Positions 23,879-32,654 of a stretch of 64,000 nt of DNA are shown here, piece by piece. Source of the DNA: DATGMS01 sp040905145 (GTDB lineage Bacteria > Bacteroidota > Bacteroidia > Cytophagales > Cyclobacteriaceae); assembly GCA_040905145.1 (NCBI GenBank), contig JBBDSC010000202.1, positions 18,625-82,624 of the forward strand, written 5' to 3'. Position numbers and translations under genes: made by a program. Below the pieces are notes generated by a model, which did not search any database, was not told the DNA's origin, and worked only from the letters and a program-made list of their open reading frames with translations. Position 1 is the stretch's first letter. Every line of letters starts with the position of its first letter.

Positions 23879-24871
23879 ATGATTGAAACAGTTTGTTTAG
23901 TAGCCGGGATATTTCTTATCCTCTTGATTTTCTTGGATATTCTTTTTACCACCTTTTCGATGGAAGGAGGTGGAAAGATGACCGATTTAATCATGAAAAA
24001 AGTCTGGCAGGTGTTTCTCTTGGCCAGTGGACACAATGGAACAAATAAGGTGCTGAATTATGCGGGACTTTGGATAATGGTCATCTTGATATTGTTCTGG
24101 GGTTTGAGTATTTGGATAGGTGTATTTCTTATTTTTGCTTCCCAGCCCACATCTGTCATCATGTCGGGGACAGGGGCGGCTGCCACCTTATCGGAAAAGT
24201 TCTATTATTCCGGCTATGTCCTGACGACCATGGGTCTAGGGGATCAGGAACCTTTAAATGGAAGTTGGGGCATTGCAACCAGTCTCTTTTCTTTTTTTGG
24301 TCTGGTATTTATCACTTTGATGGTTTCTTATATACTGCCTGTGCTTTCCAAAATAATCGAAAAGAAGGAGTTCAGCCTTTTTGTGCACCATTTGGGAGAC
24401 TCTCCACAAAAGTTACTTCTTTATTTTTGGAACGGGAAGGATTTTTCACGTATTCAGCAGATGAGTACAGCGCTGCAACAGAGAATCCTTCATATCAGTC
24501 AAAGCCATCAAGCTTATCCCATATTACATTATTTTCATGCGCATAAAAAAGGCCAGTCCCTGGAAGTGAGCCTCTGTCTTATTGATGAAGCACTTTCCTT
24601 AATATTAAATCAAATCGCCGTAGACCAATGGGATGAAAAGGATATCCTACCTATTCGAAAAGCCCTTACTAATTACCTTAAAACCATGGAGGGAATATAT
24701 TCTTACAAAGTGAATGATAAAAACATTGCGCCAGAACCGGACCTCTCTCTTCTTTCTGAGGAAAAAGTAAGGATGACAGAAGTTGTTTGGGAAGAAAACC
24801 AGAGGAAAGAATTATGGTTGGAGTTGTTAAGATCCAAAGGCTGGACATGGAATGAAGTGTACCCCACATGA
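23879..24871 (+). CDS. Two-pore-helix ion-channel-like membrane protein with atypical filter
   Basis: The 330-residue protein has hydrophobic segments near residues 3-25, 62-88 and 130-158. The loop before the last one reads YVLTTMGLGDQEP (filter at 116-122), matching the K+ channel pore region (T-V-G-Y-G-D) with Met and Leu in place of Val and Tyr. The rest (about 160-330) is a soluble helical domain without a recognised RCK motif. It may conduct K+ or another cation, or be regulatory. It stands alone between divergent/convergent lipoprotein genes in the stress block. Confidence 0.7.
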   Translation: MIETVCLVAGIFLILLIFLDILFTTFSMEGGGKMTDLIMKKVWQVFLLASGHNGTNKVLNYAGLWIMVILILFWGLSIWIGVFLIFASQPTSVIMSGTGAAATLSEKFYYSGYVLTTMGLGDQEPLNGSWGIATSLFSFFGLVFITLMVSYILPVLSKIIEKKEFSLFVHHLGDSPQKLLLYFWNGKDFSRIQQMSTALQQRILHISQSHQAYPILHYFHAHKKGQSLEVSLCLIDEALSLILNQIAVDQWDEKDILPIRKALTNYLKTMEGIYSYKVNDKNIAPEPDLSLLSEEKVRMTEVVWEENQRKELWLELLRSKGWTWNEVYPT

Positions 24872-24912
24872 ATCGTACAGGAGAAAAGTAAATTTGATAT
24901 TGTAAATAAGGC

Positions 24913-25167
24913 TCAGGTAGCTTTTCCATTGTGGTCCCAGTGGTCTTTTATTTTTTTCCCCTCCGCATCAAAAGCCAATCTTCGGGCATATCTTTCCCCT
25001 TTGATTTTACCTGTTTCATCTTTTTTCCCCATAAATAATATAATGGGCCTTCCCTCAGGATCTGTTTTGAAAGCTAGATCATAACGTTTAAAAGTTACCT
25101 CAACCATTGTGGATGGCTCGTAACTTTTATTCAGGATCTTTAATACCGGTGCGCCTAATTCCTTCAT
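24913..25167 (-). CDS. Hypothetical protein, 84 residues
   Basis: The small basic protein has no signal peptide. It contains VEVTFKRYDLAFKTDPEGRP, FMGKKDE and GERYARRLAFDAEGK and looks like a small beta/alpha domain; coding style is natural and it ends with His/Asp-rich DHWDHNGK. I chose ATG 25167 over 25203 because the first twelve codons of the longer form read unlike protein. Not recognised; it converges on the channel gene. Confidence 0.5.
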   Translation of the reverse strand: MKELGAPVLKILNKSYEPSTMVEVTFKRYDLAFKTDPEGRPIILFMGKKDETGKIKGERYARRLAFDAEGKKIKDHWDHNGKAT

Positions 25168-25296
25168 TTTTTTGCATTGCGATGGCAAATGTAAAATATG
25201 CATAATATATGCCCTTTTTTAGAATTGAGCAAAGATCCTCCTTGGCATAATTGGTGGTTACTTGTGTAGGAAGAAAGCTTTTAATTATCGAAAATT

Positions 25297-25992
25297 ATGA
25301 CCAAGAAGAAAATTGCCGTCATCACCGGTGGAAGTTCCGGAATTGGTAAGGCCATTTCCGAGGCATTGGTGAAGCAAAATTATGCAGTAATCAATGCGGA
25401 TATCACTCCTCCGGATCATGGACATCCAGCTGATCATATCCTGTGTGATGTGACCAAAGCTGAGGATATTGATCAACTGCATTCACATGTGCAATCCACC
25501 TATGGTATACCTGATGTATTGGTATCCAACGCGGGTCAGGGAATACACGAAAAAATTGCTGAAGGGGATCCCGATAAATGGGCTAAAGTAATTGATATCA
25601 ACCTGATGGGAGCTTTGCGCTTTATCCGGGCTTTTTTGCCCGAAATGCTTCAGCGCCAAAGCGGTACCATTGTTTTCATTTCATCCACCGCAGGAAAGCA
25701 AGCTTATGAGTATGGAGGGATCTACGCTGCCTCCAAGGTTGCCTTGAACATGGTGGCGAAAACCTTACTGCTTGAAGTAGCTGGTGCTTTAAGAATATGC
25801 TTGGTTTCTCCGGGAGTAGTCGATACGGATTTTTTCAAAAGGATGATCAGTAGTAGCCATACGGTAAGCGATATCGGCTGGGGCAGCTTATCCCCTCATC
25901 AAATAGCAGAAATAATAACGGTGGTTTTGAACTTGCCCCCTTCTGTAAATCTGCCTGAAATTACCATAACCCCCACCCATCAACCCCTGTGA
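25297..25992 (+). CDS. Short-chain dehydrogenase/reductase (SDR)
   Basis: The 231-residue product is a classical SDR. Cofactor motif TGGSSGIG at residues 10-17, NAG at 78-80, catalytic Ser about 129-130 and Tyr143-x-x-x-Lys147 (YAASK) are all present. It reduces or oxidises a carbonyl/alcohol using NAD(P)H; substrate unknown. It is the first of a long run of plus-strand genes; 158 noncoding bases separate it from the epimerase, so it may be the first gene of the sugar cluster or an independent unit. Confidence 0.85.
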   Translation: MTKKKIAVITGGSSGIGKAISEALVKQNYAVINADITPPDHGHPADHILCDVTKAEDIDQLHSHVQSTYGIPDVLVSNAGQGIHEKIAEGDPDKWAKVIDINLMGALRFIRAFLPEMLQRQSGTIVFISSTAGKQAYEYGGIYAASKVALNMVAKTLLLEVAGALRICLVSPGVVDTDFFKRMISSSHTVSDIGWGSLSPHQIAEIITVVLNLPPSVNLPEITITPTHQPL

Positions 25993-26150
25993 TGATTTAA
26001 GAGTAGGGCTTTTTCCACTGAATGAGGTGTTAGCCTCCCAATTTGTGGAGCAACCGATCGGTAGAATCAGCAGGTGTAGCCTCAAAAGCTTCTTTTTCAT
26101 CAACTGGAATGCTAATTGTAACGCTTGACCTACACCAATTACTCCTGTAG

Positions 26151-27266
26151 ATGAAAAAAATCCTAATAACAGGGGGGGCCGGATTTATTGGCTCCCATCT
26201 CTGTGATGAACTTTTAAAAAACAACTATAAGATTCGCGTTTTGGATAATCTCTCCGATCAGGTGCATGGAGGAGACTATGAACGTCCGGAATACCTCAAT
26301 GATGAGGTAGAATTGATCAAAGGGGATATCCGGGATGCTGCCCTTGTTGAAGAGTTAGTCAAGGAATCTGAAGCGATTTTTCATTTTGCCGCACTGGTAG
26401 GGGTGGGACAGTCGATGTATGAAATCAAGAAATACACGGAGGTCAACAACGTGGGTACGGCCACTCTTCTGGAAGCGATCATTAAACATCCGGTTAAAAA
26501 ATTGGTCGTGGCGTCAAGCATGAGCATATACGGTGAAGGTCTTTATAGGGATTCTTCAGGAAACCCCTATCATTCAGCCAACCGTTCACTTGAACAATTA
26601 AAAAACAATGACTGGGAAGTGTATAATGATGAAGGTCAAATACTAGGACCCACCGCCACCGATGAATTGAAACACCCTAACCTTTCTTCTGTTTATGCCT
26701 TGAGCAAATACGATCAGGAACAACTCTGTCTCATGACTTGCAAAGCCTATAATATTCCAGTTACCGCACTTAGGTTCTTTAATGTCTATGGCACCAGGCA
26801 ATCCTTGTCCAATCCCTACACAGGGGTTATGGCCATTTTCTCCTCCCGGTTATTAAATAACCGACCACCGCTCATTTTTGAAGATGGAAATCAGCAACGG
26901 GATTTTGTGCATGTTCATGATGTGGCCCAAGCCTGTCGACTGGCCCTGGAGCAATCCAAATCCAACAGGGAAATTTTCAATATAGGCAGTGGCGAACACT
27001 ATTCCATCAGTTCGCTTGCTAAGATCCTGGCAAAGACCATGGGTAAAAGTCATATTGAGCCGGAGATCACCGGCGAATATAGAGTGGGGGATATACGTCA
27101 CTGCTTTGCCGATATATCCAAAGCAAATAAAGTTTTAGGCTATCGGCCGAATGTTTCCCTTGCAGCAGGCATGAAAGAACTTGTCGAATGGTTGGAATCA
27201 CAATTGGCTGTAGATCATGTGGATAAAGCTAAAGCTGAACTTACCTCAAGAGGCCTCACCGTCTAA
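26151..27266 (+). CDS. NAD-dependent nucleotide-sugar epimerase/dehydratase
   Basis: The 371-residue extended-SDR has the NAD motif TGGAGFIG at residues 7-14, LDNLSDQVHG, and the catalytic Tyr182-x-x-x-Lys186 (YALSK). It is like UDP-sugar epimerases of the GalE/WcaG group, and FGDGNQQRDFVHVHDVA-type sequence near 243-258 supports the sugar-nucleotide fold. It acts in the cytoplasm on an NDP-sugar whose identity cannot be read. The following gene starts 20 bases downstream. It provides the sugar-modifying part of the glycoside cluster. Confidence 0.9.
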   Translation: MKKILITGGAGFIGSHLCDELLKNNYKIRVLDNLSDQVHGGDYERPEYLNDEVELIKGDIRDAALVEELVKESEAIFHFAALVGVGQSMYEIKKYTEVNNVGTATLLEAIIKHPVKKLVVASSMSIYGEGLYRDSSGNPYHSANRSLEQLKNNDWEVYNDEGQILGPTATDELKHPNLSSVYALSKYDQEQLCLMTCKAYNIPVTALRFFNVYGTRQSLSNPYTGVMAIFSSRLLNNRPPLIFEDGNQQRDFVHVHDVAQACRLALEQSKSNREIFNIGSGEHYSISSLAKILAKTMGKSHIEPEITGEYRVGDIRHCFADISKANKVLGYRPNVSLAAGMKELVEWLESQLAVDHVDKAKAELTSRGLTV

Positions 27267-27286
27267 ACAATAAATTGTGTATCATA

Positions 27287-29395
27287 ATGAAAAAGAGCCT
27301 GAACAAAGCAAGCTATAACAATGGAATTAAAAAGGAGGATAGCACATTGGGCATCCTTCAATGGTTTCATGTAGGAGAATATGAAAAGGTGGAAGAAACG
27401 CTTAAGGATCTGAAAACCTTGGGCATTAGCCACTTAAGAACAGGAGCTTCCTGGGCAGATTATCATACCAAAGAAGGTGAGGCCTGGTACGATTGGTTGC
27501 TCCCCAAATTGGCCAAAGAGGTTGAAATCCTTCCCTGTTTTTTGTACACCCCCCCATCCATAGGCATAGAACATAAAACCTCCTCACCTCCAAAGGGGCC
27601 GAAACGGTTTGCCGATTTTGTGGATATATTTGTCACCAGACATGGCCAGTATTTTGATTGGGTGGAGCTTTGGAATGAACCGAATAACCGGAGTGAATAT
27701 GACTATACGCTGGATTCGAACTGGGATATTTTTTCCGAAATGATCATTTTTGCTGCTTATTGGTCCAAAAAGATGGGGAAAAAAGTAGCACTTGGAGGAA
27801 TGAGCCCCATAGATTGTAACTGGTTGAATTTTATGGCCCAACGTAGTGTATTGGAAAATATTGATGCCGTAGGAATACATGGTTTTCCAGGTTCTTTTGA
27901 CCCTCATTTCAGGCCATGGGATGATCAAATAAGGTCGGTGAGAAAAGTATTGGACGATCATAATCTACAACCGGAAATTTGGATTACGGAAGTAGGTTTC
28001 ACTACCTGGCAATATGATGAAAAGCAGCAGCTACAGGAGTTTATTAAAGCATATAATTCTTCCGCCGATCGTGTTTATTGGTATTCCCTCTATGATTTAA
28101 GTCCCTCCTTACCTACCGTTGATGGTTTTCATCAAGATGAAAGAGAATATTATTTTGGACTTAAAACGTCGAACGGAAAGCCAAAGCTTCTTTACAGAAT
28201 GCTGGAAATGCTTGGCCCCTCTTCCTTGGAAGAGATAGATTGGTGGAACGTAAATGAATCTACCTTAAAAAAGCATAAAGACCCGGGGACAGGATATGTT
28301 TTAATCACCGGTGGTGCAGGTTTTATTGGCATAAATCTGGCCAATCATCTGCTGAATCAGGGCTATAAGGTGATCATCTATGACAACCTTTCCAGGCCAG
28401 GGGTAGAGAAAAACCTCGACTGGCTTCTTTCCAAGCATGATAGAAAGGATATCTGGGTAGAATTGGCAGATATCCGCAACTATTTTAACTTGAAAAAGGT
28501 AGTGGATCGGTCCCAAATGGTTTTTCATCTGGCTGCCCAGGTAGCAGTTACCACCAGTTTGGATGATCCAACCTATGATTTTGATGTAAATATCAGGGGG
28601 ACATTTAATTTACTTGAGGCAATCAGAAATTCCGCTCACCAGCCTCCCATTGTCTTTACCTCCACCAATAAAGTTTATGGGGACCTGCCAAACCTGGAAT
28701 TTGACCAATCGGACTTTAGGTATTTTCCCAAAGACAGCGAGATTAAAAAAAATGGAATCAGCGAAGAACAACCGCTGAATTTCCATAGTCCCTATGGGAA
28801 TTCGAAGGGGGCAGCCGAACAATACGTGCTTGATTATGCCCGGTCATTTAATATCAAAGCCGTAGTATTCAGGATGAGTTGTATTTACGGCCCCCATCAG
28901 TTTGGAACAGAAGATCAGGGATGGATTGCCCATTTCCTCATCCAGGCGATAAAAAGCAAGCCTATTCATATCTATGGTGATGGCAAGCAGGTGCGGGACA
29001 TTCTTTTTGTCGAAGATTTGCTAAAGGCCTTTCAGCTGGCCTGGAAAAATATAGAAGCCATCAGTGGCCAAGCCTTTAATATAGGAGGTGGTGTTGGGAA
29101 TAGTATCAGCCTGATAGAACTTATCAATCTTGCGGAAATAAAAAATAAGCAGAAGATAAATTTGAAATTTGGAGGATTTAGAACCGGTGATCAAGTCTAC
29201 TATGTCTCTAGTAGCCAAAAGTTCGGACAAGCGGTAGGATGGTCACCTTCTGTACCTATAGAAGAAGGTTTGGACCATCTGTACAATTGGCTAAAAGAGC
29301 AGGAAAGGCCTTATAAAGAAAAGAATAAAACAAACAATAACATCTTACATGAATACATATCACGCACCTCAGAGTTCGGTACAGGAGAGAACTGA
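27287..29395 (+). CDS. Fusion of a glycoside hydrolase-like TIM barrel and a nucleotide-sugar epimerase
   Basis: The 702-residue product has two domains. Residues about 20-310 look like a clan GH-A retaining glycosidase: acid/base Glu131 in ELWNEPNN and nucleophile Glu235 in WITEVGFTTW. Residues about 338-690 are an extended SDR with TGGAGFIG at 341-348, STNKVYGD at 459-466 and catalytic Tyr503-x-x-x-Lys507 (YGNSK), similar to CDP-paratose 2-epimerase-like enzymes. There is no signal peptide, so the glycosidase domain is cytosolic, which is odd for a degrading enzyme. I chose ATG 27287 over an upstream TTG. The next gene overlaps its end by 47 bases. Confidence 0.85.
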   Translation: MKKSLNKASYNNGIKKEDSTLGILQWFHVGEYEKVEETLKDLKTLGISHLRTGASWADYHTKEGEAWYDWLLPKLAKEVEILPCFLYTPPSIGIEHKTSSPPKGPKRFADFVDIFVTRHGQYFDWVELWNEPNNRSEYDYTLDSNWDIFSEMIIFAAYWSKKMGKKVALGGMSPIDCNWLNFMAQRSVLENIDAVGIHGFPGSFDPHFRPWDDQIRSVRKVLDDHNLQPEIWITEVGFTTWQYDEKQQLQEFIKAYNSSADRVYWYSLYDLSPSLPTVDGFHQDEREYYFGLKTSNGKPKLLYRMLEMLGPSSLEEIDWWNVNESTLKKHKDPGTGYVLITGGAGFIGINLANHLLNQGYKVIIYDNLSRPGVEKNLDWLLSKHDRKDIWVELADIRNYFNLKKVVDRSQMVFHLAAQVAVTTSLDDPTYDFDVNIRGTFNLLEAIRNSAHQPPIVFTSTNKVYGDLPNLEFDQSDFRYFPKDSEIKKNGISEEQPLNFHSPYGNSKGAAEQYVLDYARSFNIKAVVFRMSCIYGPHQFGTEDQGWIAHFLIQAIKSKPIHIYGDGKQVRDILFVEDLLKAFQLAWKNIEAISGQAFNIGGGVGNSISLIELINLAEIKNKQKINLKFGGFRTGDQVYYVSSSQKFGQAVGWSPSVPIEEGLDHLYNWLKEQERPYKEKNKTNNNILHEYISRTSEFGTGEN

Positions 29396-30356
29396 TACGG
29401 TTACCTATAAAGCAGCGGTATTTGATAAGCCCGGATCAATTAAATATGTTGAAATGGCTAAACCTGATTTGGGGAAAGAAGAACTTTTGGTCAAACTGGA
29501 AGGAGTTGGTTTATGCGCTTCCAATATTCCTGTTTGGGAAGGTAGAGAATGGTTTGAATATCCTTTGGCACCCGGGGTACCGGGCCATGAAGCTTGGGGG
29601 ATAATCGAACAAAAGGGTGTCTCGGTCAAAGACTTCCAAATTGGACAACGGGTAACCATACTCCAGGGAAACACCTTTGCTGAATATGTCACTGTACCTG
29701 CCACCGATGCTGTGGTGATACCTGCCGAACTTGACGGGTTGCCTTTTCCGGGAGAACCTCTGGGATGTCTGATGAACATTTTCAATAGGGCTGATATCCA
29801 AAAAGGGCAAACCGTGGCCATTCTTGGATTAGGGTTTATTGGCCTGGGCCTTTTAAAGCTTTGTAAGGAAAAAGGAGCCAAAATACTGGCACTTTCCCGG
29901 CGGGACTCCTCTCTTCAAATGGCGGCCGATGAGGCAGACATTTGCATAAAGATGGAGGAGCAATCCAAGATCATAAAAACCATCCAAGAGCATACCGAAG
30001 GCAAAGGCTGTGACAGGGTAATCGAATGTACGGGAAAACAATGGCCATTGGACCTGGCAACGGAACTTATTGGAAATTATGGAAAATTGGTCATTGCGGG
30101 GTATCATCAGGATGGGCCAAGAACTGTGAATATGCAGCAATGGAACTGGAAAGCCATTGACGTTGTCAATGCCCATGAGCGGGATCCGGAAAAATATTAT
30201 CAGGGAATTCGATCCGCAATAGAAGCCGTAAAAAAAGGATTGTTAAAACCTGAAGAACTGCTTACCCATCATTTTACGTTTGCGCAATTATCCGAAGCCT
30301 TGGATCTGCTTACCGATTGTCCTGAGGGTTTTATCAAAGGATATGTGAAATTCTAA
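29349..30356 (+). CDS. Medium-chain zinc-type dehydrogenase
   Basis: The 335-residue product is an MDR-family oxidoreductase. Candidate catalytic zinc ligands are Cys56 (GLCASN), His80-Glu81 (PGHEAWG) and Cys140 (GEPLGC). The Rossmann motif ILGLGFIGLG is near 158-167. The four-cysteine structural zinc lobe of typical alcohol dehydrogenases is absent. The family oxidises sugar or polyol hydroxyls or reduces ketones with NAD(P). Its start lies inside the previous gene and the Gfo/Idh/MocA gene follows after 27 bases, so the two dehydrogenases are likely to act in sequence on the same sugar. Confidence 0.85.
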   Translation: MNTYHAPQSSVQERTDTVTYKAAVFDKPGSIKYVEMAKPDLGKEELLVKLEGVGLCASNIPVWEGREWFEYPLAPGVPGHEAWGIIEQKGVSVKDFQIGQRVTILQGNTFAEYVTVPATDAVVIPAELDGLPFPGEPLGCLMNIFNRADIQKGQTVAILGLGFIGLGLLKLCKEKGAKILALSRRDSSLQMAADEADICIKMEEQSKIIKTIQEHTEGKGCDRVIECTGKQWPLDLATELIGNYGKLVIAGYHQDGPRTVNMQQWNWKAIDVVNAHERDPEKYYQGIRSAIEAVKKGLLKPEELLTHHFTFAQLSEALDLLTDCPEGFIKGYVKF

Positions 30357-30383
30357 ATAATCTTAAGCATTACAGCGAATAAA

Positions 30384-31397
30384 ATGATAGAAGTTCAACA
30401 AGACACCCTTCCAAAGTTAGGATTTTTAGGGGTAGGATGGATTGGGAAAAACCGACTTGAAGCATTGACTTCTCACAAGCTTGCGGAAAACATTGCCATT
30501 TGTGATCCAGATGGACCTTCTATTCAGAAAACATTAGAGGCAGTACCATGGGCCAGGGTGCATGACAATTTTACTGATCTACTAAAGGAAGATGTGGAGG
30601 GCATTGTGATTGCCACACCAAGTGCTTTACATGCAAAACAAGCTATGCAGGCGTTAGAAGCGGGAAAAGCGGTTTTTTGCCAAAAGCCTTTGGGCAGGAA
30701 CCTGGCAGAAACAAAAGCCGTAGTCCACTTGGCCCGGCAAGCAGATAAACTGCTGGCTGTTGACTATTCTTACCGGTATACCCAAGGAATCGGTGCGATT
30801 AAAGAATTAGTAGAGAAAGGGAAGCTGGGCAAAATTTATGCAGTAGAAGCGGTGTTTCATAATGCCTATGGTCCGGACAAAGCTTGGTTTTATAATCCAG
30901 ATTTATCAGGAGGAGGATGTCTCATCGATTTAGGGTCTCATCTTGTAGATCTGGTGCTTTATCTTTTTAACGCCCCTTCCATAGAAGTGAGGTATGCCAA
31001 TCTTGTGTCAAAAGGGAAGCCCCTTACAGACCAAGGGAAAACTGTAGAAGATTTTGCAGAAGCCCACCTCCATACTTCCACCGGCATAAGCATACGTACG
31101 GCCTGTAGCTGGAAGATGTCAGTAGGAAAAGATGCTGATATCTATCTTAAGGTATTTGGGACAGAGGGGGGAGCTTGCTTTCACAATGTCAATGGCTCAT
31201 TTTATGATTTTCAAACAAACTTCTATTCACAAAATTCCGCTGAAGCAATAGTAGTTCCTCCGGATGAATGGGGAGGCAAGGCCATTCAACATTGGGCAAA
31301 ACAGTTGGCCCAACAAAATGCTTTCAACAATAAAAACTATGAGCTGATCAAATCAGCAGCTTTGTTGGAGGATATTTATAAATTCAACAGAAGATGA
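30384..31397 (+). CDS. Gfo/Idh/MocA-family oxidoreductase
   Basis: The 337-residue product has the N-terminal Rossmann fold GFLGVGWIGKNR at about residues 13-24, the family KP motif as QKPLGRNL (Lys101; normally EKP), and the C-terminal sheet with GGGCLIDLGSHLVDLVL (Asp182/His186 region). These enzymes oxidise or reduce ring carbons of sugars, inositols and nucleotide sugars using NAD(P). Position directly after the MDR dehydrogenase and before four glycosyltransferases suggests it tailors the sugar moiety of the cluster's product. The exact substrate is unknown. Confidence 0.9.
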   Translation: MIEVQQDTLPKLGFLGVGWIGKNRLEALTSHKLAENIAICDPDGPSIQKTLEAVPWARVHDNFTDLLKEDVEGIVIATPSALHAKQAMQALEAGKAVFCQKPLGRNLAETKAVVHLARQADKLLAVDYSYRYTQGIGAIKELVEKGKLGKIYAVEAVFHNAYGPDKAWFYNPDLSGGGCLIDLGSHLVDLVLYLFNAPSIEVRYANLVSKGKPLTDQGKTVEDFAEAHLHTSTGISIRTACSWKMSVGKDADIYLKVFGTEGGACFHNVNGSFYDFQTNFYSQNSAEAIVVPPDEWGGKAIQHWAKQLAQQNAFNNKNYELIKSAALLEDIYKFNRR

Positions 31398-31483
31398 AAT
31401 CGAGCATGATAGAAATTTATAACACACCGGGATGAATATTATGCAAGATTCCATGTGGCAATAAAAAGACTAATTATATACAC

Positions 31484-32596
31484 ATGAAAATATTGATGAC
31501 CACAGATACTGCTGGAGGGGTATGGCACTATGCGATAGACCTGGCTTCGTGCCTACTGGAAGAGGAGATAGAAGTAGCGCTTATTGCCATGGGACCTATG
31601 CCCAATACAGCGCAACTTTCCCAGCTAAAAAAATGCAGAAAAAAGGGATTGACTTTTTATCACCGACCCTATCAGTTGGAATGGATGGATGATCCTTGGG
31701 AAGATGTAGCAGAGGCGGGAGATTGGATCAAAGCCATTTATTATAAGGAAAAGCCTGATCTGATGCATTTCAATAACTATGCACAGGTGGGTTTAGGATG
31801 GGACGTCCCCACAGTGTTGGTCGCCCATTCCTGTGTATCCTCCTGGTGGCATGCGGTCAAAAAAGAACCTCTGCCGAGGCAGTATGACTACTATTTTGAA
31901 ATGGTGAAAAAGGCCTTTCTTACCGCAGACCTTGTTGTGGCACCTTCCAAAGCCCTAATGGAAATTTATCATCATTTATATGGCAGGATAAATAATCCTC
32001 ATGTGGTTTATAATGGCCTCTCCAATGCCATCATTGAGTCCAGTACAAAAAAGCCGATACTGTTTAGCATGGGGAGGCTTTGGGATGAAGCCAAAAACAT
32101 TGATCTGTTGCTCCGTGCCGCACCACAAATAGCAGGAGAGATTTTTATTGCAGGGGTAAAAGCTAAAAATTTTCCCTGTCCAGAGAATGTCAGATTTTTA
32201 GGAGAGCTAAACAGGCAGCAAATATTCAACTGGCTTAAACTGAGTTCCATATATGTCCTCCCTGTTAAATATGAGCCTTTTGGCCTTTCTTTTCTTGAAG
32301 CAGCTTCCTGTCGATGTGCCTTAATAGGAGGGGATATTCCCACCTTAAGGGAAATTTGGGGAGGAAGTATGATCTTTATTGACCCTGAAGACCCGAAAGA
32401 ACTGGCCCGATCCTGCAATGAACTTTTAATGGACCAAGACCAAAATGAAACTAGAGGAGAGGAGGCATTCCAAAAGGCAAAAACATACACCTTGATTAAA
32501 AAGAAAGAACAGTATCTAAAAATCTATGGGGATTTGCTGGATCATGTACCTGAAACAAATAATGGCGATTTAAGCAAATGTGTTTCCCGTATATAA
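31484..32596 (+). CDS. GT4-like glycosyltransferase
   Basis: The 370-residue product is a GT-B glycosyltransferase of family 4 type. The N-terminal domain begins KILMTTDTAGGVWHYA (donor/acceptor loop), and the C-terminal domain has the E-x7-E motif with Glu264 and Glu272 in YEPFGLSFLEAA, plus MGRLWDEAKN near 196-205. It transfers a sugar from a nucleotide donor to an unknown acceptor in the cytoplasm. It precedes three CgeB-like glycosyltransferases; the following gene starts 58 bases later. No membrane segments. Confidence 0.9.
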   Translation: MKILMTTDTAGGVWHYAIDLASCLLEEEIEVALIAMGPMPNTAQLSQLKKCRKKGLTFYHRPYQLEWMDDPWEDVAEAGDWIKAIYYKEKPDLMHFNNYAQVGLGWDVPTVLVAHSCVSSWWHAVKKEPLPRQYDYYFEMVKKAFLTADLVVAPSKALMEIYHHLYGRINNPHVVYNGLSNAIIESSTKKPILFSMGRLWDEAKNIDLLLRAAPQIAGEIFIAGVKAKNFPCPENVRFLGELNRQQIFNWLKLSSIYVLPVKYEPFGLSFLEAASCRCALIGGDIPTLREIWGGSMIFIDPEDPKELARSCNELLMDQDQNETRGEEAFQKAKTYTLIKKKEQYLKIYGDLLDHVPETNNGDLSKCVSRI

Positions 32597-32654
32597 CAGA
32601 TTGAAAACGATCTTTTCATGTTGCTATAGGACCCCAAAAACTAAATATAATCCT

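Noticed and set aside
26030..26224. Minus-strand frame ending in a protein-like stretch (VTISIPVDEKEAFEATPADS)
   Set aside because: The protein-like part has no start codon of its own and the frame's ATG lies inside the epimerase gene on the opposite strand. It may be a decayed gene end, but there is too little to call.
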